Source of the DNA: JBBDIP01 sp040880305
GTDB taxonomy: Bacteria; Bacillota; Sulfobacillia; Fermentithermobacillales; Fermentithermobacillaceae
Assembly (NCBI GenBank): GCA_040880305.1
Contig: JBBDIP010000057.1
Coordinates: 1 to 11,832 of the forward strand
Direction: 5' to 3'
Length of the DNA: 11,832 nucleotides
A program made the position numbers and the translations under genes. Positions 1 to 6,900 of the stretch are shown here, piece by piece (the first letter of the stretch is position 1; every line of letters starts with the position of its first letter). The notes below the pieces were generated by a model. The model searched no databases and had not been told where the DNA came from. It saw only the letters and a program-made list of their open reading frames with translations.

Positions 1-267
1 GACCGTGTCGATGTGCCCGTTCAGCAAGAGGCTCTTGCCGCCGCCGGTACCCCGCAGGATCCCGATGATATTGGCCCTGCCGGGGCCCAGTTCCTGATAG
101 TACACCGTGAGACCCATCCGGCGCATGTAGTCCCCCAGGAACCGCGCGATATCCGACTCACCGTTGCCGCCGGGAACCAGGCTCGGGTTCACCGAATCAA
201 TCTTTATAAGGTCCGAAAGCAATCTCAGGGTTCTGCCTTCCGAAACCGATGCCAAAGGCGCGCTCAC
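1..267 (-). CDS. M20-family metallopeptidase/deacylase, N-terminal part (runs off left edge)
   Basis: The first 89 codons of a minus-strand gene are visible; the rest lies left of the window. The translation begins MSAPLASVSEGRTLRLLSDL, has an 'IKIDSVNPSLVPGGNGE' stretch and ends in LLLNGHIDTV. The GHxDTV motif with the preceding hydrophobic strand is the hallmark of the M20 / ArgE-DapE-CPG2 zinc hydrolases, where the His and Asp of this motif contribute to the metal site (family knowledge). The upstream 'S-V-N-P' loop is also typical. Substrate cannot be assigned from this part: acetylornithine deacetylase, succinyl-diaminopimelate desuccinylase, dipeptidase and carboxypeptidase members all share it. 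The start is GTG at 267, chosen because GGGAGGGG lies 5 bases upstream and the N-terminus fits the family. It overlaps the stop of the upstream aldo/keto reductase by 4 bases (GTGA), so the two are probably co-transcribed and translationally coupled. Confidence 0.87.
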   Translation of the reverse strand, partial: MSAPLASVSEGRTLRLLSDLIKIDSVNPSLVPGGNGESDIARFLGDYMRRMGLTVYYQELGPGRANIIGILRGTGGGKSLLLNGHIDTV

Positions 268-1358
268 ATTAACCCCTCCCGTACTCGTCCATCCCACAGG
301 TTCACTTCTATGCGGTCCTTAGGACTCACCTTCCCCGGGACCCTGACCTTGAGCCCGACAGGCAGCACCGCGACGCGGCCGCCGTCAAGGACGTCCGAGA
401 CTTCCATAATACTGAAGATCTCCGGCGGCGGCACCGCCGCAGCCGCTTCATCCAGCTGCCTTAGGTCCCTCGACGATATGCTTACCTCCAGAGCCCGCAG
501 GTCTTCCTGCAAGTGGATGGGGCTGGTCGTACCTACGGGGACCGTGCCCACTTCCAGGCGGTTCAGTACATACGCCAGGGCTATGGTCGAAGGTTTGGTC
601 CAGTAGTCGGCAGCCATCTCCCTCACTAAAGAGCAGACCCTATGGGCCTTCTCGACGAACTCCATTGTGAGCATCGAGTAAAACCCCGACCGTTCATTCT
701 GGGGAAGGGGCGGAGGGTTCACCAAGAACCCGGTAAACAACGGCGCCCAGGCGATAAGCGAGACCTTCCGGTCATGACCACTTGAGAACACGGCGTCGAC
801 CCTCGCTCGGTCAAGAAGAGAGTAGGAGAGTTGGATAGACACCGTGCCCGGCACAAGTCGCAGCCATTCCGCCAGTTCCTGCCGGTTCATGTTGCTTACC
901 CCTGCGTAGCGGATCTTTCCCTCTTCGATGAACCTCATGAATGCTTCGGCGGTGTAATGGAGAGGCACGGCCGGGTCGGGGTTGTGGAACTGGTATAGGT
1001 CGATGTAGTCAGTCCCGAGTCTCTTGAGGCTGGCGTCCAGGGACTTTCGAAGGAAAGCCGGGTCGCCGTTCTGGGTCTCTGTCCCCTGTCCCAGTCTTTG
1101 GGAGCCGCCCTTGGTGGCCAGGACGTAAGAGCCGCGCGGCTGGCGCGCAAGCGCTGCCGCCAAGTACTCCTCGGATTGGCCGTCCCCGTAGATGTCTGCC
1201 GTATCGAAGAAGTTGATGCCAAGGTCAAGAGCCTTCTTCACTACAGCCTTGCAGGTCTCGACCGAGAGGTCCCTCCTGCCGAATGCCCGGCAGCCAAGGG
1301 ATAGGGCCGAGACCTTCAGTGTTGACTCCCCGAGGCACCGATACTCCATCTGGGGCAC
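264..1358 (-). CDS. Aldo/keto reductase with C-terminal extension
   Basis: A 364-residue NAD(P)H-dependent oxidoreductase of the aldo/keto reductase superfamily, predicted cytoplasmic TIM barrel. The catalytic tetrad is visible: Asp52 and Tyr57 in FFDTADIYG, Lys83 in LATKGG and His125 in YQFHNPD. Other family marks are GVSN near 153, the QLSYSLLDR segment near 176, and the late cofactor-binding stretch VPVGTTSPIHLQEDLRAL near 273. The physiological substrate is unknown. The fold normally ends near the QLDEAAA helix (about residue 305). About 55 further residues follow, including a Val-rich probable beta segment (VAVLPVGLKVRVPGKV), which is unusual for the family. The GTG start at 1358 is preferred because GGAGGTGG ends 4 bases before it; the in-frame ATG three codons later is too far from that site. 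It is divergent from hflK, and its stop overlaps the M20 start. Confidence 0.92.
   Translation of the reverse strand: MPQMEYRCLGESTLKVSALSLGCRAFGRRDLSVETCKAVVKKALDLGINFFDTADIYGDGQSEEYLAAALARQPRGSYVLATKGGSQRLGQGTETQNGDPAFLRKSLDASLKRLGTDYIDLYQFHNPDPAVPLHYTAEAFMRFIEEGKIRYAGVSNMNRQELAEWLRLVPGTVSIQLSYSLLDRARVDAVFSSGHDRKVSLIAWAPLFTGFLVNPPPLPQNERSGFYSMLTMEFVEKAHRVCSLVREMAADYWTKPSTIALAYVLNRLEVGTVPVGTTSPIHLQEDLRALEVSISSRDLRQLDEAAAAVPPPEIFSIMEVSDVLDGGRVAVLPVGLKVRVPGKVSPKDRIEVNLWDGRVREGLM
273..280 (-). promoter_or_regulatory. Ribosome binding site for the M20 peptidase
   Basis: GGGAGGGG on the minus strand, 5 bases before the GTG at 267. It lies inside the last codons of the aldo/keto reductase and fixes the M20 start. 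The overlapping ATG at 269 runs straight into TGA and is not usable. Confidence 0.7.
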
Positions 1359-1362
1359 AGCG

Positions 1363-1370
1363 CCACCTCC
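1363..1370 (-). promoter_or_regulatory. Ribosome binding site for the aldo/keto reductase
   Basis: GGAGGTGG on the minus strand with CGCT between it and the GTG at 1358, an almost ideal Shine-Dalgarno. It decides between the GTG start and the ATG at 1349. Confidence 0.75.
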
Positions 1371-1374
1371 GTTT

Positions 1375-1413
1375 CTAATCTCCCATCAATGGTATTTCCA
1401 GGGTGTAAGCCAT
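1375..1413 (-). other. Possible 12-codon leader ORF before the aldo/keto reductase
   Basis: ATG at 1413 reads MAYTLEIPLMGD and stops with TAG at 1375, just before the ribosome site of the aldo/keto reductase. GGGAGGGG stands 2 bases ahead of the ATG. An in-frame ATG at 1440 would give 21 residues. It could be a short leader peptide, a relic of a longer gene, or chance, since GGAGG-like sequence is common here. No attenuator-type hairpin is obvious. Confidence 0.2.
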
Positions 1414-1440
1414 TTCCCCTCCCTCTTCGTATTGACCCAT

Positions 1441-1449
1441 GGGAGGCGG
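1441..1449 (+). promoter_or_regulatory. Ribosome binding site that sets the hflK start
   Basis: GGGAGGCGG on the plus strand. Its GGAGG core lies 10 bases before the GTG at 1457. The in-frame ATG at 1439 overlaps this site and has no Shine-Dalgarno of its own, so GTG 1457 is the better start. Confidence 0.65.
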
Positions 1450-1456
1450 TAGAAAC

Positions 1457-2404
1457 GTGAAGTCGAAACGGTATTTTGTCCTCTTGCTCATCCTGACCGC
1501 GTACCTGGCAACGGGTTTCTTCACAGTAGAGTCGGGTGAAGAGGCAGCGATATTGCGGTTTGGCAGTCTTAAGCGGGTCATCCGACAGGGAGGCCTCAAG
1601 TGGCACCTCCCGTCGCCGATCGAAACCGTCATCATCGAGAAGGTGTCCGAGGTCAAGCGCCTGGAGTTCGGGTTTCGGACCCTGCAAGGTGGCTCCAAGA
1701 ACCAGTTAGCCCAGTACAGGGAAGAAGAGACTGAAGCCCTGATGCTGACCGGTGACGAGAACCTGATCTACGTCGAGACAATTGTCCAGTACAGAGTCGT
1801 TGACCTGGAGAAATACCTGTTTAGGGTGGACGATCAGGCAGGGACCCTGCGGGTGGCGGCAGAGAGCACCATCCGGCGGGCGATCGCCAACCACACCCTG
1901 GACGACGCGCTCACCGAGAACAAGTTCACCATCCAGCAGGAGATAAAGGACGACCTGCAAGGGATCGCCGACAAGTACAACCTGGGAGTCGTCATTGCCG
2001 TCGTGCAGCTCCAGGACGTTCAACCGCCCAAGGAAGTCGACGCGGCGTTCAAGGACGTGGCGTCGGCCAAAGAAGACAAGAACAGCTACATTAACCAGGC
2101 ACAGAGCTACGCCAACGAGGTCATCCCGCAGGCGCGCGGCAACGCCGCCGAGGCCATCAACAAGGCCCTGGCTTACAAGGAGACCCGCATCGCCGAGGCA
2201 AGAGGCGACGTGGCCAAGTTCGTGCAGATCTTGGAGAAGTACCAGGAATCGCCGAAAGTGACCCGAACCCGCATGTACCTGGAGATGGTCCAGGAGATAT
2301 TCCCCAACATGGAAAAATACGTGGTTCCCTCGGACGGGACGATGACGTTCCTTCCCCTGGTTCCTTATGGGGTTCCCTCAGGCTCCAGCGAAGGAGGTAA
2401 GTAA
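1457..2404 (+). CDS. hflK: HflK, SPFH/band-7 subunit of the FtsH-associated membrane complex
   Basis: A 315-residue single-pass membrane protein. The N-terminus MKSKRYFVLLLILTAYLATG is a basic stub followed by one transmembrane helix (about residues 6-24). The SPFH/band-7 domain follows, then a helical C-terminal region. HflK-type motifs are ALMLTGDENL, VETIVQYRVVDLEKYLF, LQDVQPPKEVDAAFKDV, ASAKEDKNSYINQAQSYANEVIPQARG and SPKVTRTRMYLEMVQ. In studied bacteria HflK and HflC assemble into a large membrane cage that encloses FtsH and modulates its proteolysis of membrane proteins (established knowledge). The long Gly/Pro-rich cytoplasmic N-terminus of proteobacterial HflK is absent here. The start is GTG 1457, preceded by GGGAGGCGG; an ATG at 1439 is the alternative. 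The stop at 2404 lies one base before the hflC start, so the two form one operon. Confidence 0.93.
   Translation: MKSKRYFVLLLILTAYLATGFFTVESGEEAAILRFGSLKRVIRQGGLKWHLPSPIETVIIEKVSEVKRLEFGFRTLQGGSKNQLAQYREEETEALMLTGDENLIYVETIVQYRVVDLEKYLFRVDDQAGTLRVAAESTIRRAIANHTLDDALTENKFTIQQEIKDDLQGIADKYNLGVVIAVVQLQDVQPPKEVDAAFKDVASAKEDKNSYINQAQSYANEVIPQARGNAAEAINKALAYKETRIAEARGDVAKFVQILEKYQESPKVTRTRMYLEMVQEIFPNMEKYVVPSDGTMTFLPLVPYGVPSGSSEGGK
2391..2397 (+). promoter_or_regulatory. Ribosome binding site for hflC inside the end of hflK
   Basis: AAGGAGG within the last codons of hflK, 8 bases before GTG 2406. It argues for this GTG over the in-frame ATG at 2367 and implies translational coupling of the two subunits. 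Confidence 0.75.
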
Positions 2405-2405
2405 C

Positions 2406-3464
2406 GTGAGCTTCTACGATCCCAACTCCTCGCCGACGCAGCCGCCACGCAGGCGCTTCTCTCTGCGCAACCTCATCGGCGAATTGGGGACCCGCCTGAC
2501 CCCGAAAGTCGATACAGGCAAGGTCGCCAGAACAGCCAACGTCGTCCTTGTCGCTGTAGCCTGCCTTGCCATGATCGGTTTTGGGTTTAGCCTGTGCACA
2601 TTCGAGGTCGGAATGACCGAGCAGGCCGTGGTCACCAGGTTCGGTCAGGTTGTGAGAGCCATTGTTCCCGAGAAGACCGACGCCATCGTCCAGGCCATCC
2701 AGAGCGACGCGCGGCTTCGAAACGTGTCGGTAGTCGAAGGGCACGGGCTGTTCTTCAAGACCCCTTTCATAGAGTCCGTGGACAAATACCTGGCCAACCT
2801 GCTCACCTACGACACCGAGCCCAGGGAAGTGACCACAAAGGACAAGAAGAAGCTGACCCTCGACAACTTCTCTCAGTGGCGCATCCAGAACCCGGCGTTG
2901 TTCGCGATGTCGATGAAGACAGAAGGAAACGCCCACACCCGGCTGGACGACATCATGTACTCCAAATTGAACGAGGAGCTGGGCAAAATGGAGGCTCACG
3001 TCCTTATCGCCGATAAGGAGTACGTGACACATATGCTCGAGAGTGTCACAGAGAGGACCAACGCGGAAATCGCCCAGTACGGCATGGAAGTTATAGACAT
3101 CCGCATAAAGCGGACCGACCTGCCGACCGAGAACAGCAAGAACATCTACGACCGCATGAAGACCGAACGCGAGCGCCAAGCTAAGCAATACCGCAGCGAA
3201 GGTCAGGAAGAGTCGCAGAAGGTCAAGTCGGACGCTGAGCGGCAGGCGGCGATCATCGAGGCCGAGGCCTATGCGGAGGCGGAAAAGACCAAAGGCGAGG
3301 GCGACGCGGATGCGGCCACGATCTACGCCAAGGCCTACAACCGCGACCCGGAGTTCTACGAGTTCTACAGGACCCTTCAGACGTACAAGGAGGCCCTGGG
3401 GACCAACACTAAGATCGTAATCGACCCGGACTCGGACTTCGCCAGATACCTGTTCGGTAAGTAA
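2406..3464 (+). CDS. hflC: HflC, SPFH/band-7 partner of HflK
   Basis: A 352-residue single-pass membrane protein and the second subunit of the HflKC complex. A basic cytoplasmic N-terminus of about 42 residues (with TQPPRRRFSLRN) precedes one transmembrane helix near residues 44-66. The SPFH domain starts at FEVGMTEQAVVTRFGQVV. Typical HflC features follow: ITDKK-like TTKDKKKLTLDNFSQWRI, MEVIDIRIKRTDLPTENS, YDRMKTERERQAKQYRSEG, the Ala/Glu-rich coiled coil AAIIEAEAYAEAEKTKGEG and the terminal DPEFYEFYRTLQTY. The basic N-terminal extension is longer than in the usual HflC, which begins near its membrane helix. The start is GTG 2406, supported by AAGGAGG 8 bases upstream; an ATG at 2367 would overlap hflK by 38 bases and lacks a site. 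It is co-transcribed with hflK. A strong hairpin 27 bases after the stop ends the operon. Confidence 0.93.
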   Translation: MSFYDPNSSPTQPPRRRFSLRNLIGELGTRLTPKVDTGKVARTANVVLVAVACLAMIGFGFSLCTFEVGMTEQAVVTRFGQVVRAIVPEKTDAIVQAIQSDARLRNVSVVEGHGLFFKTPFIESVDKYLANLLTYDTEPREVTTKDKKKLTLDNFSQWRIQNPALFAMSMKTEGNAHTRLDDIMYSKLNEELGKMEAHVLIADKEYVTHMLESVTERTNAEIAQYGMEVIDIRIKRTDLPTENSKNIYDRMKTERERQAKQYRSEGQEESQKVKSDAERQAAIIEAEAYAEAEKTKGEGDADAATIYAKAYNRDPEFYEFYRTLQTYKEALGTNTKIVIDPDSDFARYLFGK

Positions 3465-3490
3465 AGCAATACCGCCCGCCCGGCGTGAGA

Positions 3491-3518
3491 AGAGAGGCCC
3501 CGGATTCGGGGCCTCTCA
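3491..3518. terminator. Hairpin terminator after hflC, possibly bidirectional
   Basis: GAGAGGCCCC at 3492-3501 pairs perfectly with GGGGCCTCTC at 3508-3517; an extra G-C and an outer A-T pair extend the stem to about 12 base pairs around a GATT loop. On the plus strand it is followed by ACGATTTCTT and on the minus strand by TTCTC, both only weakly T-rich. It probably ends hflKC. On the other strand it sits directly at the stop of the Lys-rich remnant. Confidence 0.72.
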
Positions 3519-3879
3519 CGATTTCTTGGTCGTGGCGCGTTTCTTCGTCGTCCGGGCCTTGGTGGCCACCGGAGACGCAGCAGTCCCCTGCGCTTCCGCA
3601 TCCTGAAGTCTGCTTGGATCTGCATCCCCGGCCGGTTGTCTGTGACCACATTGTGAAGGACTCTGACCTGATGTGCATCTGCTCATAAGGGATTGTGAGG
3701 CGGAAGGCCCCACCCGGTGTTCCAGGTGCGCCCGCTTAGGCTGGTGGTGTTGGTGCGGGGAGATGCCACAGCGTCGCGTTCTGGTGTCCGACGCCCGTAT
3801 TGGTCGTGGTGCCGAAGGAGCGGGAAACTACGCTGTCGACGTTCTCCTGCATGCCCTGGACTTGCAACGAGAGCCATAG
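3516..3879 (-). pseudogene. Decayed gene remnant with Lys/Thr-rich C-terminal tail (possibly phasin-like)
   Basis: No intact gene spans this gap, but two minus-strand pieces look like coding sequence in different frames. The upstream piece (3879-3736) reads LWLSLQVQGMQENVDSVVSR and about 27 more residues before a stop. The downstream piece ends at TGA 3516 with AASPVATKARTTKKRATTKKS, directly abutting the hairpin as a real 3' end would. Lys/Ala/Thr tails after an amphipathic helical region occur in polyhydroxyalkanoate-granule phasins and in some DNA-binding proteins (family knowledge); this resemblance is loose. The 5' end is missing: upstream lies the terminator of the surface-protein gene. 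An intact 65-residue ORF (ATG at 3713) contains the tail, so a small live Lys-rich protein is the alternative. Function is not assigned. Confidence 0.28.
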
Positions 3880-3888
3880 ACATAAGGT

Positions 3889-3916
3889 GAGGAGAGGCCG
3901 GTTGGGGCCTCTCCTC
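3889..3916 (-). terminator. Hairpin terminator after the giant surface-protein gene
   Basis: The arms GAGGAGAGGCC (3889-3899) and GGCCTCTCCTC (3906-3916) pair perfectly over 11 bases around a 6-base loop, 23 bases past the TAG stop at 3940. The downstream minus-strand sequence (ACCTTATGTC) has only a weak T-run. It shares GAGAGGCC and GGGGCCTCTC with the hflC hairpin. Confidence 0.7.
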
Positions 3917-3939
3917 TGTCTCAGCCGGTCTAGCCGGTC

Positions 3940-6900
3940 CTACAGGAGGCCGGCTTTTTCCATCATGCGCTTCACCATGGTCGCGGCCTCTGCCCTGGTC
4001 GCGTTGGACAACGGCGCGATCTCGGTGCTGCTTACTCCCTGCACGATTCCCGATTTGACGGCCTTGGCGAGGTCTTCTTTAGCCCAGGCATCGACGCTGG
4101 CCTCATCCGTAAAGACTCCAAGTAGCGCAGTGGCTTCGCCGGAAATCAACTGGACGGGATCCTTTGCGGCAGACATCGCCCTGGTAACCATCGCGGCCAT
4201 CTCTTCCCTGGTTATCGTGGCTTCCGGTGCGAACTCGCCTCCGCCCACGCCATTCACTACGCCGGCAGCGGCTGCCGCCTCAACGCTTCCCCGGTACCAG
4301 GCCGTCGACGCAACGTCGCTGAATGTGCCTGCGGCCGGGGATAGTTCCTTGAGCCCGAGAGCTCTGACCAGGAGAACCGCGAACTCGGCTCTGATGACGT
4401 TTCGGTCAGGAGCATACGTGGTCGCGGTATCGCCCTGCACTACCCACCTTGCGGCCATGAGCTCTACGTCGGCCTTGGCCCAGTGGCCAGAGAGATCGGC
4501 GAAGGTCTTCTCAAAAGCCATGATGGTGTAGTTGCTGAAGTGGTCGGTAAAGAAGGTCACTTTCCCGGTAGCAGCATCCACGCGGCTCCTTACAGGTTCC
4601 CACATCCCGGTGGTCTCGTTGAACCTGTAGACGCAGAGCTTCCGGACGTCCCCTTGAACATCCGCTGCCGAGAAGGGTATCTCACCTGTCACTTCGCTGT
4701 CGCCGAAAGAGTCTATCTTGACGCTCCTGCCCGCGGCAGTCGCCTCGATGTTGAGTTGGAGGATGCTGCCCACGGGCCGGAGGTTCTCGTCCAGGATCGC
4801 GATCTTGGACTTGAGGTTGTCGGCTTCGGAAACCGAGACCTCTTGCACCGAGACCTTGATCTGGATCTGGTCGGCCGTCACGTTGAGCGCCTCGGAGAGC
4901 GCTGCGACGTTCACGGCATTCGGCGGGATGCTGAGGTTGGCCTTCTCAGTCTGCACAACCAGGTCAGCCTGCTTCTCGGTCATGGTCGTGAAGGACTGAG
5001 CCGACATTGACGTGGCCTGTTCCTGCGCGGTCCCGGTGATCTTGACGACCACCTGGTTGACTCCGGAACCCTCCACAAGGGCCTTGTCGATGGTCGATTG
5101 GTCGACGGTCACGGTCGAGGTTGTGGTCCCGTTGGTGTTGGTCGACGTCGTGACGGTTGACGAACCGGTGACGTCAGCCTGGTTGCCTTCGTTAACCGGA
5201 GCGGGCTTGGGCGCCGGTGGAGTGTAGCCTCCGCCGCCTCCACCACCTGCAAGAGTCGTAGCGGTGGTGCTGGGACCTGTTTCTGACCAGCGGCCGGAAG
5301 CGTCTCCGGCTTCAACCTTGAAGGTGTACTCGGTCGAAGCAGAAAGACCTGTGACTGAGTAGGTCAGCGTGTTGGCATTGACCGTGCGCAACGCTTCGCC
5401 CCTGTAGATGCGGTACTGCGTCACGGCTATGTTGTCTTCTGCGGTGTCCGACCAGCTCAGAGTCAGTCCTGAACTGGTGATGCTGGCCGCGGTCAGAGAA
5501 GTTCCAACGCCAGCCCACGTGGGCACTTCGCCAGCGATCACCGTGACGGTACACGTGGCCTCGCGCCCGCCATCCTGTGTGGTCACCGTCACGTCAGTCG
5601 TTCCTATGACAAGGGCGGTGACTGTCCTGCCCAGCAGGTTCCCAGTCAGTTCGGCCACGGTGCCGTCAGAAGTCGCCCAGGTCACAGTCTTGCTGCTGGC
5701 GTTTGCCGGAGCAACCGTAGCAGTGAGCTCTGCCGACTGCCCGACTTCCAGCGTCAGAGCAGCGAGGTTCAAGGTGACTCCCGTAACAGGCTGGGTTACC
5801 GTCACCGAACAGGTTGCCGTACGGTTGTCGTCCGCGGTGTTTACCGTGATCGTCGCGGTGCCGGGACCTGCCGGAGTCACGGAAGCGGTCGTCGCGCCGG
5901 TCGAGGCCACCGTGGCAACCGCCTGGTTGCTCGAGCTCCAGCTAATTGTCTTGTTGGTCGCGTTAGCCGGAGCGACTGTGGCGGTCACGGTTGCCGGCGC
6001 CTGTACTGTCGTCAGGTTCAAGGTGCCGGAATCCAGCGTCACGCCGGTGACCGGTTCAGGCGATGTGGTTGCTGTGACCGAAGGACCGAGGGTGCTCCAC
6101 GCATTCAGAGCATCTCCGGCCTCGATCTTGAACGTGTACTGAGTGGCCGCAGCCAATCCATTGACCGCGTAGGTGCGGGTGGTCCCGTCCGCGGTCGTGT
6201 GGATGAGCACTCCGCCCTGATAGACCCTATATCCGGTCACAGCCACGCGGTCGGTAGCTGCAGACCAGTTGAGGGTCAGACCAGACTTGGTGACGTTAGC
6301 GGTAGTGACGGACGACCCAACGGGCCAGGCCGGCGCTACCGCTCCGACCGTGACCGCGCAGGTAGCCGTGCGGTCCCCATCGAAGGTGTGCACCGTGATG
6401 TCGGCGGTGCCAGCCGCGACTCCGGTGACAGTGCCGTCGCCATCAACTGTTGCCTTGCTTGCGTCGCTTGTCTGCCAAGTGACGCTCGTGTTGCTCGCAG
6501 TTGCAGGACTTACACTGGCGGTGAGCTGACCGGACTCTCCCGGTTCAATGGCGAGAGTGGCTTTGTCGAGGGTCACACCCGTGACCCGCTCAGTGACAGT
6601 CACTGTGCATGTGTCGGTGAGGCTGCCGTCAACGGTAGTGACAGTGACCGTAGCGGTGCCTTTGCCAACCGCCGTGACAGTGGCCGTCGCCGCTCCTGAG
6701 GAAGCGATTGTCGCAACCGAGGTGTCGCTCGACTGCCAGGTTACAGCCTTGTTTGTGGCGTCAGCCGGAGAGACCGTAGCTGTGAGGGTCGCGGTCTGCG
6801 GAACATCGAGGCTGAGCGTATCTGAGTCCAGACTCACGCCGGTGGCAGCAGTGGGCAGGTCTCCGGTGATCGTGTAGTTGCTGAAGTGAGTGACGTCGAA

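Noticed and set aside
13..606. 197-codon plus-strand ORF over the M20/AKR region
   Set aside because: It lies antisense to two genes with clear family motifs; its translation is low-complexity and Arg/Ser/Thr-rich with no recognisable domain. It is a by-product of high GC.
1322..1345. TTGACT near 1322 as a -35 element for hflK
   Set aside because: No acceptable -10 hexamer at 16-18 bases; it falls inside the aldo/keto reductase coding sequence.
2157..3188. 343-codon minus-strand ORF opposite hflK and hflC
   Set aside because: It is antisense to strongly supported HflK and HflC; the His/Val/Leu/Gly-rich translation mirrors their codons and has no domain pattern.
3921..3942. Short tandem AGCCGGTC/TAGCCGGTC near the surface-protein stop
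   Set aside because: Two copies of an 8-9 base unit are too few to call a repeat array and no function is suggested.
3800..4531. 243-codon plus-strand ORF opposite the SLH repeats
   Set aside because: The Ala/Ser/Thr-rich translation is the antisense shadow of Ala-rich SLH coding sequence; there is no matching ribosome site or family motif.
5408..6142. 244-codon plus-strand ORF with many Val/Thr/Ala repeats
   Set aside because: It is antisense to repetitive Big_2/Fn3 domains rich in Thr, Val and Ala codons; the repeats in it simply mirror those domains.
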